Origin: Ascidia mentula
Lineage: Eukaryota; Chordata; Ascidiacea; Phlebobranchia; Ascidiidae
Assembly (NCBI GenBank): GCA_947561715.1
Contig: OX387205.1
Span: 7,135,001-7,199,000, forward strand
Reading direction: 5' to 3'
DNA: 64,000 bases
Numbering within the stretch: position 1 is the first letter of the stretch; every line of letters starts with the position of its first letter. Made by a program: the position numbers and the translations under genes. Of this stretch, positions 54,060 to 64,000 are shown one piece after another. The notes beneath the pieces were generated by a model. That model saw only the letters and a program-made list of their open reading frames with translations, made no database searches and was not told the DNA's origin.

Positions 54060-55340
54060 ATATTTTTTTTCTGTACAAGTTTATTATACAGTGGAAAACG
54101 CTGATACTCCAGTATTGCGTTTGCGGTTGCACAACGTATGTAACTATGCGCTTTCAGCACTTGTCCATTTTGCAGTATATGACTTTTCGATAAAAAATGT
54201 TTTTTTTCAGTACAAGCTTTATTATACAGTGGAAAACGCTGATACTCCAGTACTGAGTTTGCGGTTGCACAACGTATGTAACTATGCGATTTCAGCACTT
54301 GTCCATTTTGCAGTATATGACTTTTCGATAAAAAATATTTTTTTTCAGTACAAGCTTTATTATACAGTGGAAAACGCTGATACTACAGTACTGAGTTTGC
54401 GGTTGCACAACGTATGTAACCATGCGATTTCAGCACATGTCCATTTTGCAGTATATGACTTTTCGATAAAAAATATTTTTTTTCATTACAAGCTTTATTA
54501 TACAGTGGAAAACGCTGATACTCCAGTACTGAGTTTGCGGTTGCACAACGTATGTAACTATGCGATTTCAGCACTTGTCCATTTTGCAGTATATGACTTT
54601 TCGATAAAAAATATTTTTTTTCATTACAAGCTTTATTATACAGTGGAAAACGCTGATACTCCAGTATTGCGTTTGCGGTTGCACAACGTATGTAACTATG
54701 CGCTTTCAGCACTTGTCCATTTTGCAGTATATGACTTTTCGATAAAAAATGTTTTTTTTCAGTACAAGCTTTATTATACAGTGGAAAACGCTGATACTCC
54801 AGTACTGAGTTTGCGGTTGCACAACGCATGTAACCATGCGATTTCAGCACTTGTCCATTTTGCAGTATATGACTTTTCGATAAAAAATATTTTTTTTCAG
54901 TACAAGCTTTATTATACAGTGGAAAACGCTGATACTCCAGTACTGAGTTTGCGGTTGCACAACGTATGTAACCATGCGATTTCAGCACATGTCCATTTTG
55001 CAGTATATGACTTTTCGATAAAAAATATTTTTTTTCATTACAAGCTTTATTATACAGTGGAAAACGCTGATACTCCAGTATTGCGTTTGCGGTTGCACAA
55101 CGTATGTAACTATGCGCTTTCAGCACTTGTCCATTTTGCAGTATATGACTTTTCGATAAAAATTTTTTTTTTTAAGTACAAGCTTTATTATACTGTGGAA
55201 AACGCTGATACTCCAGTATTGCTTTTGCGGTTGCACAACGTATGTAACTGTGCGATTTCAGCACTTGTCCATTTTGCAGTATATGACTTTTCGATAAAAA
55301 ATATTTTTTTTCATTACAAGCTTTATTATACAGTGTAAAA
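54060..55340. repeat. Third, diverged version of the 2,077-bp unit
   Basis: Matches 49391-50671 at offset 4,669, with the same order of variants including CTACAGTACTG and CAACGCATG. It differs at a few bases, for example TTTAAGTAC near 55173 where the earlier copies read TTTCAGTAC. Confidence 0.8.
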
Positions 55341-56199
55341 CGCTGATACTCCAGTATTGCGTTTGCGGTTGCACAACGTATGTAACTATGCGCTTTCAGC
55401 ACATGTCCATTTTGCAGTATATGACTTTTCGATAAAAAATATTTTTTTTCAGTACAAGCTTTATTATACAGTGGTAAACGCTGATACTCCAGTATTGCTT
55501 TTGCGGTTGCACAACGTATGTGACTGTGCGATTTCAGCACTTGTCCATTTTGCAGTATATGACTTTTCGATAAAAAATATTTTTTTTCATTACAAGCTTT
55601 ATTATACAGTGGAAAACGCTGATACTCCAGTACTGACTTTGCGGTTGCACAACGTATGTAACTGTGCGATTTCAGCACTTGTCCATTTTGCAGTATATGA
55701 CTTTTCGATAAAAAATATTTTTTTTCATTACAAGCTTTATTATACAGTGGAAAACGCTGATAATCCAGTATTGCGTTTGCGGTTGCACAACGTATGTAAC
55801 TATGCGCTTTCAGCACTTGTCCATTTTGCAGTATATGACTTTTCGATAAAAAATATTTTTTTTCATTACAAGCTTTATTATACAGTGGAAAACGCTAATA
55901 CTCCAGTATTGCTTTTGCGGTTGCACAACGTATGTAACCATGCGATTTCAGCACTTGTCCATTTTGCAGTATATGACTTTTCGATAAAAAATATTTTTTT
56001 TCTGTACAAGCTTTATTATACAGTGGAAAACGCTGATACTCCAGTACTGAGTTTGCGGTTGCACAACGTATGTAACCATGCGATTTCAGCACATGTTCAT
56101 TTTGCAGTATATGACTTTTCGATAAAAAATATTTTTTTTCATTACAAGCTTTATTATACAGTGGAAAACGCTGATACTCCAGTATTGCGTTTGCGGTTG

Positions 56200-56230
56200 C
56201 ACAACGTATGTAACTATATGACCTTTCGAT
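56200..56230. repeat. Shortened monomer with 31-bp deletion (second occurrence)
   Basis: Same GTAACTAT/ATGACCTTTCG junction as at 51410; the following monomer is the GGTAAACG type with the TTGCAGTTGC variant. Confidence 0.85.
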
Positions 56231-56620
56231 AAAAAATATTTTTTTTCAGTACAAGCTTTATTATACAGTGGTAAACGCTGATACTCCAGTATTGCTTTTG
56301 CAGTTGCACAACGTATGTAACTGTGCGATTTCAGCACTTGTCCATTTTGCAGTATATGACTTTTCGATAAAAAATGTTTTTTTTTCAGTACAAGCTTTAT
56401 TATACAGTGGAAAACGCTGATACTCCAGCACTGAGTTTGCGGTTGCACAACGTATGTAACTGTGCGATTTCAGCACTTGTCCATTTTGCAGTATATGACT
56501 TTTCGATAAAAAATATTTTTTTTCAGTACAAGCTTTATTATACAGTGGAAAACGCTGCTACTCCAGTATTGCTTTTGCGGTTGCACAACGTATGTAACTA
56601 TGCGATTTTAGCACTTGTCC

Positions 56621-56700
56621 ATTTTGCAGTATATGACTTTTCGTAAAAAAATATTTTTTATTTTGCAGTAAATGACTTTTCGATAAAAAATATTTTTTTT
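56621..56700. repeat. 39-bp partial-monomer duplication
   Basis: The segment from ATTTTGCAG through the A/T tract is repeated after 39 bp (ATTTTGCAG at 56621 and 56660). A TAA follows TTTTCG in the first copy. Further occurrences are at 58974/59013 and 62985/63024. Confidence 0.8.
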
Positions 56701-57174
56701 CAGTTCAAGCTTTATTATACAGTGGAAAACGCTGGTACTCCAGTATTGCTTTTGCGGTTGCACAACGTATGTAACTATGCGATTTCAGCACTTGTCCATT
56801 TTGCAGTATATGATTTTTCCATAAAAAATATTTTTTTTCAGTACAAGCTTTATTATACAGTGGAAAACGCTGGTACTCCAGTATTGCTTTTGCGGTTGCA
56901 CAACGTATGTAACTATGCGATTTCAGCACTTGTCCATTTTGCTGTATATGACTTTTCGATAAAAAATATTTTTTTTCAGTACAAGCTTTATTATACAGTG
57001 GAAAACGCTGGTATTCCACTATTGCTTTTGCGGTTGCACAACGTATGTAACTATGCGATTTCAGCACTTGTCCATTTTGCAGTATATGACTTTTCGATAA
57101 AAAATATTTTTTTTCAGTACAAGCTTTATTATACAGTGTAAAACGCTGGTACTCCAGTATTGCTTTTGCGGTTG

Positions 57175-57417
57175 ATTACTGTGAGACTTGATGTTCACAG
57201 CAATAAAGAACAGGTTACTTAACTTGTTAAGAATAATTAACTTAATTTTCCTGCAAAACAAACGACACAAGATTCGTAGACCCACGAAACTAACTACAGC
57301 CGTTGTCAGCAAACTTGCCGAACACGAGGCGCGAAATTTTCCACGTGAAGGCGCTGTTCATACAGAAATTTACCATTTGGGGAGACAGTAGATAAAAAAC
57401 AGTAATTTACGATGTAA
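57175..57417. other. Non-satellite insert, about 243 bp, copy 1
   Basis: Unique sequence replaces one or two bases between GCGGTTG and CAACGTATG of a monomer. It contains an 8-bp inverted pair, ATTACTGT at 57175-57182 and ACAGTAAT at 57399-57406, and a hairpin with CTGTGA/TCACAG arms (57179-57200). It also has TTCGT/ACGAA arms around GTAGACCCACG. The right part is noticeably less AT-rich than the satellite. An open frame of 67 codons spans it but shows no recognisable domain and no ATG at its apparent start. No clear target duplication is seen. It could be a short non-autonomous transposon, a fragment of flanking single-copy DNA, or filler at a recombination junction. I do not recognise it. 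Confidence 0.75.
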
Positions 57418-58973
57418 CAACGTATGTAACTATGCGATTACAGCACTTGTCCATTTTGCAGTATATGACTTTTCGATAAAAAATATTTTTTTTCAGTACA
57501 AGCTTTATTATACAGTGGAAAACGCTGGTACTCCACTATTGCTTTTGCGGTTGCACAACGTATGTAACTTTGCGATTTTAGCACTTGTCCATTTTGCAGT
57601 ATATGACATTTCGTGAAAAAAATATTTTTTTTTTCAGGACAACCTTTATTATACAGTGAAAGACGCTGGTACTCCAGTATTGCTTTTGCGGTTGCACAAC
57701 GTATGTAACTATGCAATTACAGCACTTGTCCATTTTGCAGTATATGACTTTTCGTAAAAAAATATTTTTTTTCAGTACACGCTTTATTATACAGTGGAAA
57801 ACGCTGGTACTCCACTATTGCTTTTGCGGTTGCACAACATATGTAACTATGCAATTTCAGCACTTGTCCATTTTGCACTACATCACTTTTCGATAAAAAA
57901 TATTTTTTTTCAGTACAAGCTTTATTATACAGTGGAAAACGCTGGTACTCCACTATTGCTTTTGCGGTTGCACAACGTATGTATTTATGCGATTTCAGCA
58001 TTTGTCCATTTTGCAGTATATAACTTTTCGATAAAAAATATTTTTTTTCAGTACAAGCTTTATTATACAGTGGAAAACGCTGGTACTCCACTATTGCTTT
58101 TGCGGTTGCACAAAGTATGTAACTATGCGATTTCAGCACTTGTCCATTTTGCAGTATATGACTTTTCGATAAAAAATATTTTTTTTCAGGACAAGCTTTA
58201 TTATACAGTGGAAAACGCTGGTACTCCAGTATTGCTTTTGCGGTTGCACAACGTATGTAACTATGCGATTTCAGCACTTGTCCATTTTGCAGTATATGAC
58301 TTTTCGATAAAAAATATTTTTTTTCAGTACAAGCTTTATTATACAGTGGAAAACGCTGGTACTCCAGTATTGCTTTTGCGGTTGCACAACGTATGTAACT
58401 ATGCGATTTCAGCACTTGTCCATTTTGCTGTATATGACTTTTCGATAAAAAATATTTTTTTTCAGTACAAGCTTTATTATACAGTGGAAAACGCTGGTAC
58501 TCCAGTATTGCTTTTGCGGTTGCACAACGTATGTAACTATGCGATTTCAGCACTTGTCCATTTTGCAGTATATGACTTTTCGTAAAAAAATATTTTTTTT
58601 TAGTACAAGCTTTATTATACAGTGGAAAACGCTGGTACTCCAGTATTGCTTTTGCCGTTGAACAACGTATGTAACTATGCGATTTCAGCACTTGTCCATT
58701 TTGCAGTATATGACTTTTCGATAAAAAATATTTTTTTTCAGTGCAAGCTTTATTATACAGTGGAAAACGCTGGTACTCCAGTATTGCTTTTGCGGTTGCA
58801 CAACGTATGTAACTATGCGATTTCAGCACTTGCCCATTTTGCTGTATATGACTTTTCGATAAAAAATATTTTTTTTCAGTACAAGCTTTATTATACAGTG
58901 GAAAACGCTGCTACTCCAGTATTGCTTTTGCGGTTGCACAACGTATGTAACTATGCGATTTCAGCACTTGTCC

Positions 58974-59052
58974 ATTTTGCAGTATATGACTTTTCGTAAA
59001 AAAATATTTTTTATTTTGCAGTATATGACTTTTCGATAAAAAATATTTTTTT
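58974..59052. repeat. 39-bp partial-monomer duplication (second occurrence)
   Basis: ATTTTGCAG at 58974 and 59013, with the same TTTTCGTAAAAAAATATTT in the first copy. The second copy reads GTATATGAC, whereas that at 56660 reads GTAAATGAC. Confidence 0.8.
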
Positions 59053-61141
59053 TCAGTTCAAGCTTTATTATACAGTGGAAAACGCTGGTACTCCACTATT
59101 GCTTTTGCGGTTGCACAAAGTATGTAACTATGCGATTTCAGCACTTGTCCATTTTGCAGTATATGACTTTTCGATAAAAAATATTTTTTTTCAGTACAAG
59201 CTTTATTACACAGTGGAAAACGCTGCTACTCCAGTATTGCTTTTGCGGTTGCACAAAGTATGTAACTATGCCATTTCATCACTTGTCCATTTTGCAGTAT
59301 ATGACTTTTCGTGAAAAAATATTTTTTTTCTGGACAAGCTTTATTATACATTGAAAGACGCTGATACTCCAGTATTGCTTTTGCGATTGCACAGCGTATG
59401 TAACTATGCAATTTCAGCACTTGTCCATTTTGCACCACATCACTTTTCGATAAAAAATATTTTTTTTCAGTACAAGCTTCATTATACAGTGGAAAACGCT
59501 GCTACTCCAGTATTGCTTTTGCGGTTGCACAACGTATGTAACTATGCGATTTCAGCACTTGTCCATTTTGCAGTATATGACTTTTCGATAAAAAATATTT
59601 TTTTTCAGTACAAGCTTTATTATACAGTGGAAAACGCTGCTACTCCAGTATTGCTTTTGCGGTTGCACAACGTATGTATTTATGCGATTTCAGCACTTGT
59701 CCATTTTGCAGTATATGACTTTTCGATAAAAAATATTTTTTTTCAGTACAAGCTTTATTGTACAGTGGAAAACGCTGGTACTCCACTATTGCTTTTGCGG
59801 TTGCACAACGTATGTATTTATGCGATTTCAGCACTTGTCCATTTTGCAGTATATGACTTTTCGATAAAAAATATTTTTTTTCAGTACAAGCTTTATTATA
59901 CCGTGGAAAACGCTGGTACTCCACTATTGCTTTTGCGGTTGCACAAAGTATGTAACTATGCGATTTCAGCACTTGTCCATTTTGCAGTACATGACTTTTC
60001 GATAAAAAATATTTTTTTTCAGCACTAGCTTTATTATACAGTGGAAAACGCTGGTACTCCACTATTACTTTTGCGATTGCACAGCGTATGTAACTATGCA
60101 ATTTCAGCACTTGTCCATTTTGCACCACATCACTTTTCGATAAAAAATATTTTTTTTCAGTACAAGCTTTATTATACAGTGGAAAACGCTGCTACTCCAG
60201 TATTGCTTTTGCGGTTGCACAAAGTATGTAACTATGCCATTTCATCACTTGTCCATTTTGCAGTATATGACTTTTCGTGAAAAAATATTTTTTTTCAGTA
60301 CAAGCTTTATTATACAGTGGAAAACGTTGGTACTCCAGTATTGCTTTTGCGGTTGCACAACGTATGTAACTGTGCGATTTCAGCACTTGTCCATTTTGCA
60401 GTATATGACTTTTCGATAAAAAATATTTTTTTTCATTACAAGCTTTATTATACAGTGGAAAACGTTGATACTCCAGTATTGCGTTTGCGGTTGCACAACG
60501 TATGTAACTATGCGCTTTCAGCACTTGTCCATTTTGCAATATATGATTTTTCGATGAAAAATATTTTTTTTCATTACAAGCTTTATTATACAGTGGAAAA
60601 CGCTGATACTCCAGTATTGCGTTTGCGGTTGCACAACGTATGTAACTATGCGCTTTCAGCACTTGTCCATTTTGCAGTATATGACTTTTCGATAAAAAAT
60701 ATTTTTTTTCAGTACAAGCTTTATTATACAGTGGAAAACGCTGATACTCCAGTACTGAGTTTGCGGTTGCACAACGTATGTAACTATGCGATTTCAGCAC
60801 TTGCCCATTTTGCTGTATATGACTTTTCGATAAAAAATATTTTTTTTCAGTACAAGCTTTATTATACAGTGGAAAACGCTGCTACTCCAGTATTGCTTTT
60901 GCGGTTGCACAACGTATGTAACTGTGCGATTTCAGCACTTGTCCATTTTGCAGTATATGACTTTTCGATAAAAAATATTTTTTTTCATTACAAGCTTTAT
61001 TATACAGTGTAAAACGCTGATACTCCAGTATTGCGTTTGCGGTTGCACAACGTATGTAACTATGCGCTTTCAGCACATGTCCATTTTGCAGTATATGACT
61101 TTTCGATAAAAAATATTTTTTTTCATTACAAGCTTTATTAT

Positions 61142-61969
61142 ACAGTGTAAAACGCTGATACTCCAGTATTGCGTTTGCGGTTGCACAACGTATGTAACTA
61201 TGCGCTTTCAGCACATGTCCATTTTGCAGTATATGACTTTTCGATAAAAAATATTTTTTTTCAGTACAAGCTTTATTATACAGTGGTAAACGCTGATACT
61301 CCAGTATTGCTTTTGCGGTTGCACAACGTATGTAACTGTGCGATTTCAGCACTTGTCCATTTTGCAGTATATGACTTTTCGATAAAAAATATTTTTTTTC
61401 ATTACAAGCTTTATTATACAGTGTAAAACGCTGATACTCCAGTATTGCGTTTGCGGTTGCACAACGTATGTAACTATGCGCTTTCAGCACATGTCCATTT
61501 TGCAGTATATGACTTTTCGATAAAAAATATTTTTTTTCAGTACAAGCTTTATTATACAGTGGTAAACGCTGATACTCCAGTATTGCTTTTGCGGTTGCAC
61601 AACGTATGTGACTGTGCGATTTCAGCACTTGTCCATTTTGCAGTATATGACTTTTCGATAAAAAATATTTTTTTTCATTACAAGCTTTATTATACAGTGT
61701 AAAACGCTGATACTCCAGTATTGCGTTTGCGGTTGCACAACGTATGTAACTATGCGCTTTCAGCACATGTCCATTTTGCAGTATATGACTTTTCGATAAA
61801 AAATATTTTTTTTCAGTACAAGCTTTATTATACAGTGGTAAACGCTGATACTCCAGTATTGCTTTTGCGGTTGCACAACGTATGTGACTGTGCGATTTCA
61901 GCACTTGTCCATTTTGCAGTATATGACTTTTCGATAAAAAATATTTTTTTTCATTACAAGCTTTATTAT
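61142..61969. repeat. 276-bp dimer, three tandem copies
   Basis: A two-monomer unit (a GTGTAAAACG...GCGCTTTCAGCACATG monomer followed by a GGTAAACG...TGTGCG monomer) repeats at exactly 276 bp, with units starting near 61142, 61418 and 61694. The first unit has TGTAACTGTGCG where the other two have TGTGACTGTGCG. A related half unit precedes them at about 61004. The TAA in GTGTAAAAC ends the plus-strand open frame once per dimer. Confidence 0.88.
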
Positions 61970-62564
61970 ACAGTGGAAAACGCTGATACTCCAGTACTGA
62001 CTTTGCGGTTGCACAACGTATGTAACTGTGCGATTTCAGCACTTGTCCATTTTGCAGTATATGACTTTTCGATAAAAAATATTTTTTTTCATTACAAGCT
62101 TTATTATACAGTGGAAAACGCTGATAATCCAGTATTGCGTTTGCGGTTGCACAACGTATGTAACTATGCGCTTTCAGCACTTGTCCATTTTGCAGTATAT
62201 GACTTTTCGATAAAAAATATTTTTTTTCATTACAAGCTTTATTATACAGTGGAAAACGCTAATACTCCAGTATTGCTTTTGCGGTTGCACAACGTATGTA
62301 ACCATGCGATTTCAGCACTTGTCCATTTTGCAGTATATGACTTTTCGATAAAAAATATTTTTTTTCTGTACAAGCTTTATTATACAGTGGAAAACGCTGA
62401 TACTCCAGTACTGAGTTTGCGGTTGCACAACGTATGTAACCATGCGATTTCAGCACATGTTCATTTTGCAGTATATGACTTTTCGATAAAAAATATTTTT
62501 TTTCATTACAAGCTTTATTATACAGTGGAAAACGCTGATACTCCAGTATTGCGTTTGCGGTTGC

Positions 62565-62595
62565 ACAACGTATGTAACTATATGACCTTTCGATA
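62565..62595. repeat. Shortened monomer with 31-bp deletion (third occurrence)
   Basis: Same junction as at 56217, offset 6,364 bp. Confidence 0.85.
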
Positions 62596-62984
62596 AAAAA
62601 TATTTTTTTTCAGTACAAGCTTTATTATACAGTGGTAAACGCTGATACTCCAGTATTGCTTTTGCAGTTGCACAACGTATGTAACTGTGCGATTTCAGCA
62701 CTTGTCCATTTTGCAGTATATGACTTTTCGATAAAAAATGTTTTTTTTTCAGTACAAGCTTTATTATACAGTGGAAAACGCTGATACTCCAGCACTGAGT
62801 TTGCGGTTGCACAACGTATGTAACTGTGCGATTTCAGCACTTGTCCATTTTGCAGTATATGACTTTTCGATAAAAAATATTTTTTTTCAGTACAAGCTTT
62901 ATTATACAGTGGAAAACGCTGCTACTCCAGTATTGCTTTTGCGGTTGCACAACGTATGTAACTATGCGATTTTAGCACTTGTCC

Positions 62985-63064
62985 ATTTTGCAGTATATGA
63001 CTTTTCGTAAAAAAATATTTTTTATTTTGCAGTAAATGACTTTTCGATAAAAAATATTTTTTTT
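62985..63064. repeat. 39-bp partial-monomer duplication (third occurrence)
   Basis: Counterpart of 56621-56700, offset 6,364 bp, including the GTAAATGAC variant. Confidence 0.8.
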
Positions 63065-63538
63065 CAGTTCAAGCTTTATTATACAGTGGAAAACGCTGGT
63101 ACTCCAGTATTGCTTTTGCGGTTGCACAACGTATGTAACTATGCGATTTCAGCACTTGTCCATTTTGCAGTATATGATTTTTCCATAAAAAATATTTTTT
63201 TTCAGTACAAGCTTTATTATACAGTGGAAAACGCTGGTACTCCAGTATTGCTTTTGCGGTTGCACAACGTATGTAACTATGCGATTTCAGCACTTGTCCA
63301 TTTTGCTGTATATGACTTTTCGATAAAAAATATTTTTTTTCAGTACAAGCTTTATTATACAGTGGAAAACGCTGGTATTCCACTATTGCTTTTGCGGTTG
63401 CACAACGTATGTAACTATGCGATTTCAGCACTTGTCCATTTTGCAGTATATGACTTTTCGATAAAAAATATTTTTTTTCAGTACAAGCTTTATTATACAG
63501 TGTAAAACGCTGGTACTCCAGTATTGCTTTTGCGGTTG

Positions 63539-63781
63539 ATTACTGTGAGACTTGATGTTCACAGCAATAAAGAACAGGTTACTTAACTTGTTAAGAATAA
63601 TTAACTTAATTTTCCTGCAAAACAAACGACACAAGATTCGTAGACCCACGAAACTAACTACAGCCGTTGTCAGCAAACTTGCCGAACACGAGGCGCGAAA
63701 TTTTCCACGTGAAGGCGCTGTTCATACAGAAATTTACCATTTGGGGAGACAGTAGATAAAAAACAGTAATTTACGATGTAA
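63539..63781. other. Non-satellite insert, about 243 bp, copy 2
   Basis: Identical by eye to 57175-57417 and with the same satellite junctions, so it was copied as part of the 6,364-bp repeat and not inserted independently. Confidence 0.75.
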
Positions 63782-64000
63782 CAACGTATGTAACTATGCG
63801 ATTACAGCACTTGTCCATTTTGCAGTATATGACTTTTCGATAAAAAATATTTTTTTTCAGTACAAGCTTTATTATACAGTGGAAAACGCTGGTACTCCAC
63901 TATTGCTTTTGCGGTTGCACAACGTATGTAACTTTGCGATTTTAGCACTTGTCCATTTTGCAGTATATGACATTTCGTGAAAAAAATATTTTTTTTTTCA
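63782..64000. repeat. 138-bp satellite array, segment 6 (cut by window end)
   Basis: About one and a half monomers matching 57418-57636, including TGTAACTTTGCGATTTTAGC and TTTCGTGAAAAAAATATT. Confidence 0.95.

Larger units (their letters stand above)
17164..57174. repeat. 138-bp satellite array, segment 4 (main block)
   Basis: About 40 kb, roughly 290 monomers, without any non-satellite insertion. Sub-blocks with their own duplication history are listed separately. The recurrent +5 variant (CTTTAATTTATT) punctuates the array, for example near 17790, 19042, 20567, 21950, 24300, 25269, 26939, 28607, 30687, 31797, 32216, 33881, 35403, 37893, 39139, 40671, 42337, 43447, 44141, 45800 and 53802. 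It usually ends the open plus-strand frame with TAA. Short -1 variants (TGTACAAGTTTATT) and stop-creating variants (CAGTGTAAAACG) also occur. I see no gene, promoter or RNA locus within it. Confidence 0.97.
55250..57636. repeat. 6,364-bp long-range repeat, first copy
   Basis: Every landmark from about 55250 to 57636 recurs 6,364 bp downstream up to the window edge at 64000. These include the 31-bp-deleted monomer, the 39-bp partial duplication and the non-satellite insert. The second copy therefore continues outside the window. Confidence 0.88.
56540..60320. repeat. Diverged satellite subfamily
   Basis: Monomers here share CGCTGGTACTCC or CGCTGCTACTCC with TTGCTTTTGCGG, and carry many private changes: TTTCGTAAAAAAATATT, TTTCGTGAAAAAATATT, CACTATTGC, CACAAAGTATG, CACAGCGTATG, CACTACATCAC and CACCACATCAC. 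Neighbouring monomers differ more from each other than elsewhere in the window. It may be an older or less homogenised part of the array. Confidence 0.75.
57418..63538. repeat. 138-bp satellite array, segment 5
   Basis: About 44 monomers: first the diverged subfamily (to about 60.3 kb), then mainstream monomers, then the 276-bp dimers and the second copy of the 6,364-bp repeat. No gene is seen. Confidence 0.95.
61614..64000. repeat. 6,364-bp long-range repeat, second copy (runs off the window)
   Basis: Counterpart of 55250-57636. I noticed only one difference, at its left edge (TGTGACTGTGCG versus TGTAACTGTGCG). Confidence 0.88.

Noticed and set aside
57188-57391. 67-codon open frame in the non-satellite insert
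   Set aside because: No ATG at its start, no domain, low-complexity N-terminal half, and duplicated only with the surrounding repeat.
57175-57417. tRNA or small structured RNA gene in the insert
   Set aside because: Short hairpin arms are present, but no cloverleaf, A/B boxes or known RNA signature could be made out.
1-64000. CENP-B box in the monomer
   Set aside because: TTCG occurs in CTTTTCGATAAAA, but the required downstream A and CGGG positions do not match.
1-64000. Telomeric or simple-sequence repeat array
   Set aside because: No short telomere-type unit; the period is 138 bp with complex sequence.

Overview
This window is a long tandem satellite array from a eukaryotic genome, most likely an animal. 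About 53.8 kb of the 64 kb is one AT-rich satellite with a 138-bp monomer (roughly 390 copies by length). It is interrupted three times by the same 3.2-kb DNA transposon and twice by the same ~243-bp non-satellite insert. The eukaryotic call rests on GT-AG introns and a poly(A) signal in the transposon's gene remnants, on the transposase type, and on the satellite organisation. The species cannot be named from the sequence. No intact host gene, tRNA, rRNA or CRISPR array is visible.

Layout: satellite 1-3575; transposon copy 1, 3576-6810; satellite 6811-8889; copy 2, 8890-12124; satellite 12125-13926; copy 3, 13927-17163; satellite 17164-57174; insert 57175-57417; satellite 57418-63538; second copy of the insert 63539-63781; satellite to the end. 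The stretch from about 56.5 to 60.3 kb is a more diverged satellite subfamily.

The array has several layers of repetition. Monomers differ at a few diagnostic sites and are organised into higher-order blocks that have been copied repeatedly. These are a 5,314-bp macro-unit (15 monomers plus one transposon), an approximately 11-kb block present twice (17.8-29.6 kb and 32.6-43.3 kb), tandem duplications with periods of 1,384, 2,081 and 2,077 bp, a 6,364-bp repeat running off the right edge, and a 276-bp dimer repeated in tandem. The pattern is what unequal exchange and gene conversion in heterochromatin would give.

The transposon has 14-bp terminal inverted repeats and a TA target duplication. 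It carries degraded remnants of a CACTA/Mirage/Chapaev-like transposase C-terminus and of a second spliced gene. Its pre-insertion site is preserved unoccupied elsewhere in the window, and two sites carry TATATA in place of TA, which looks like an excision footprint. All three copies sit at the same monomer position, so they spread with the satellite and not by three independent insertions.

Because 138 is divisible by 3, one plus-strand and one minus-strand frame stay open over many monomers, producing apparent proteins of up to about 520 codons. I treat these as by-products of periodicity. They usually lack an ATG, are ended by indels, and vary mostly at amino-acid-changing positions. Repeat block boundaries were judged by eye and may be off by tens of bases.
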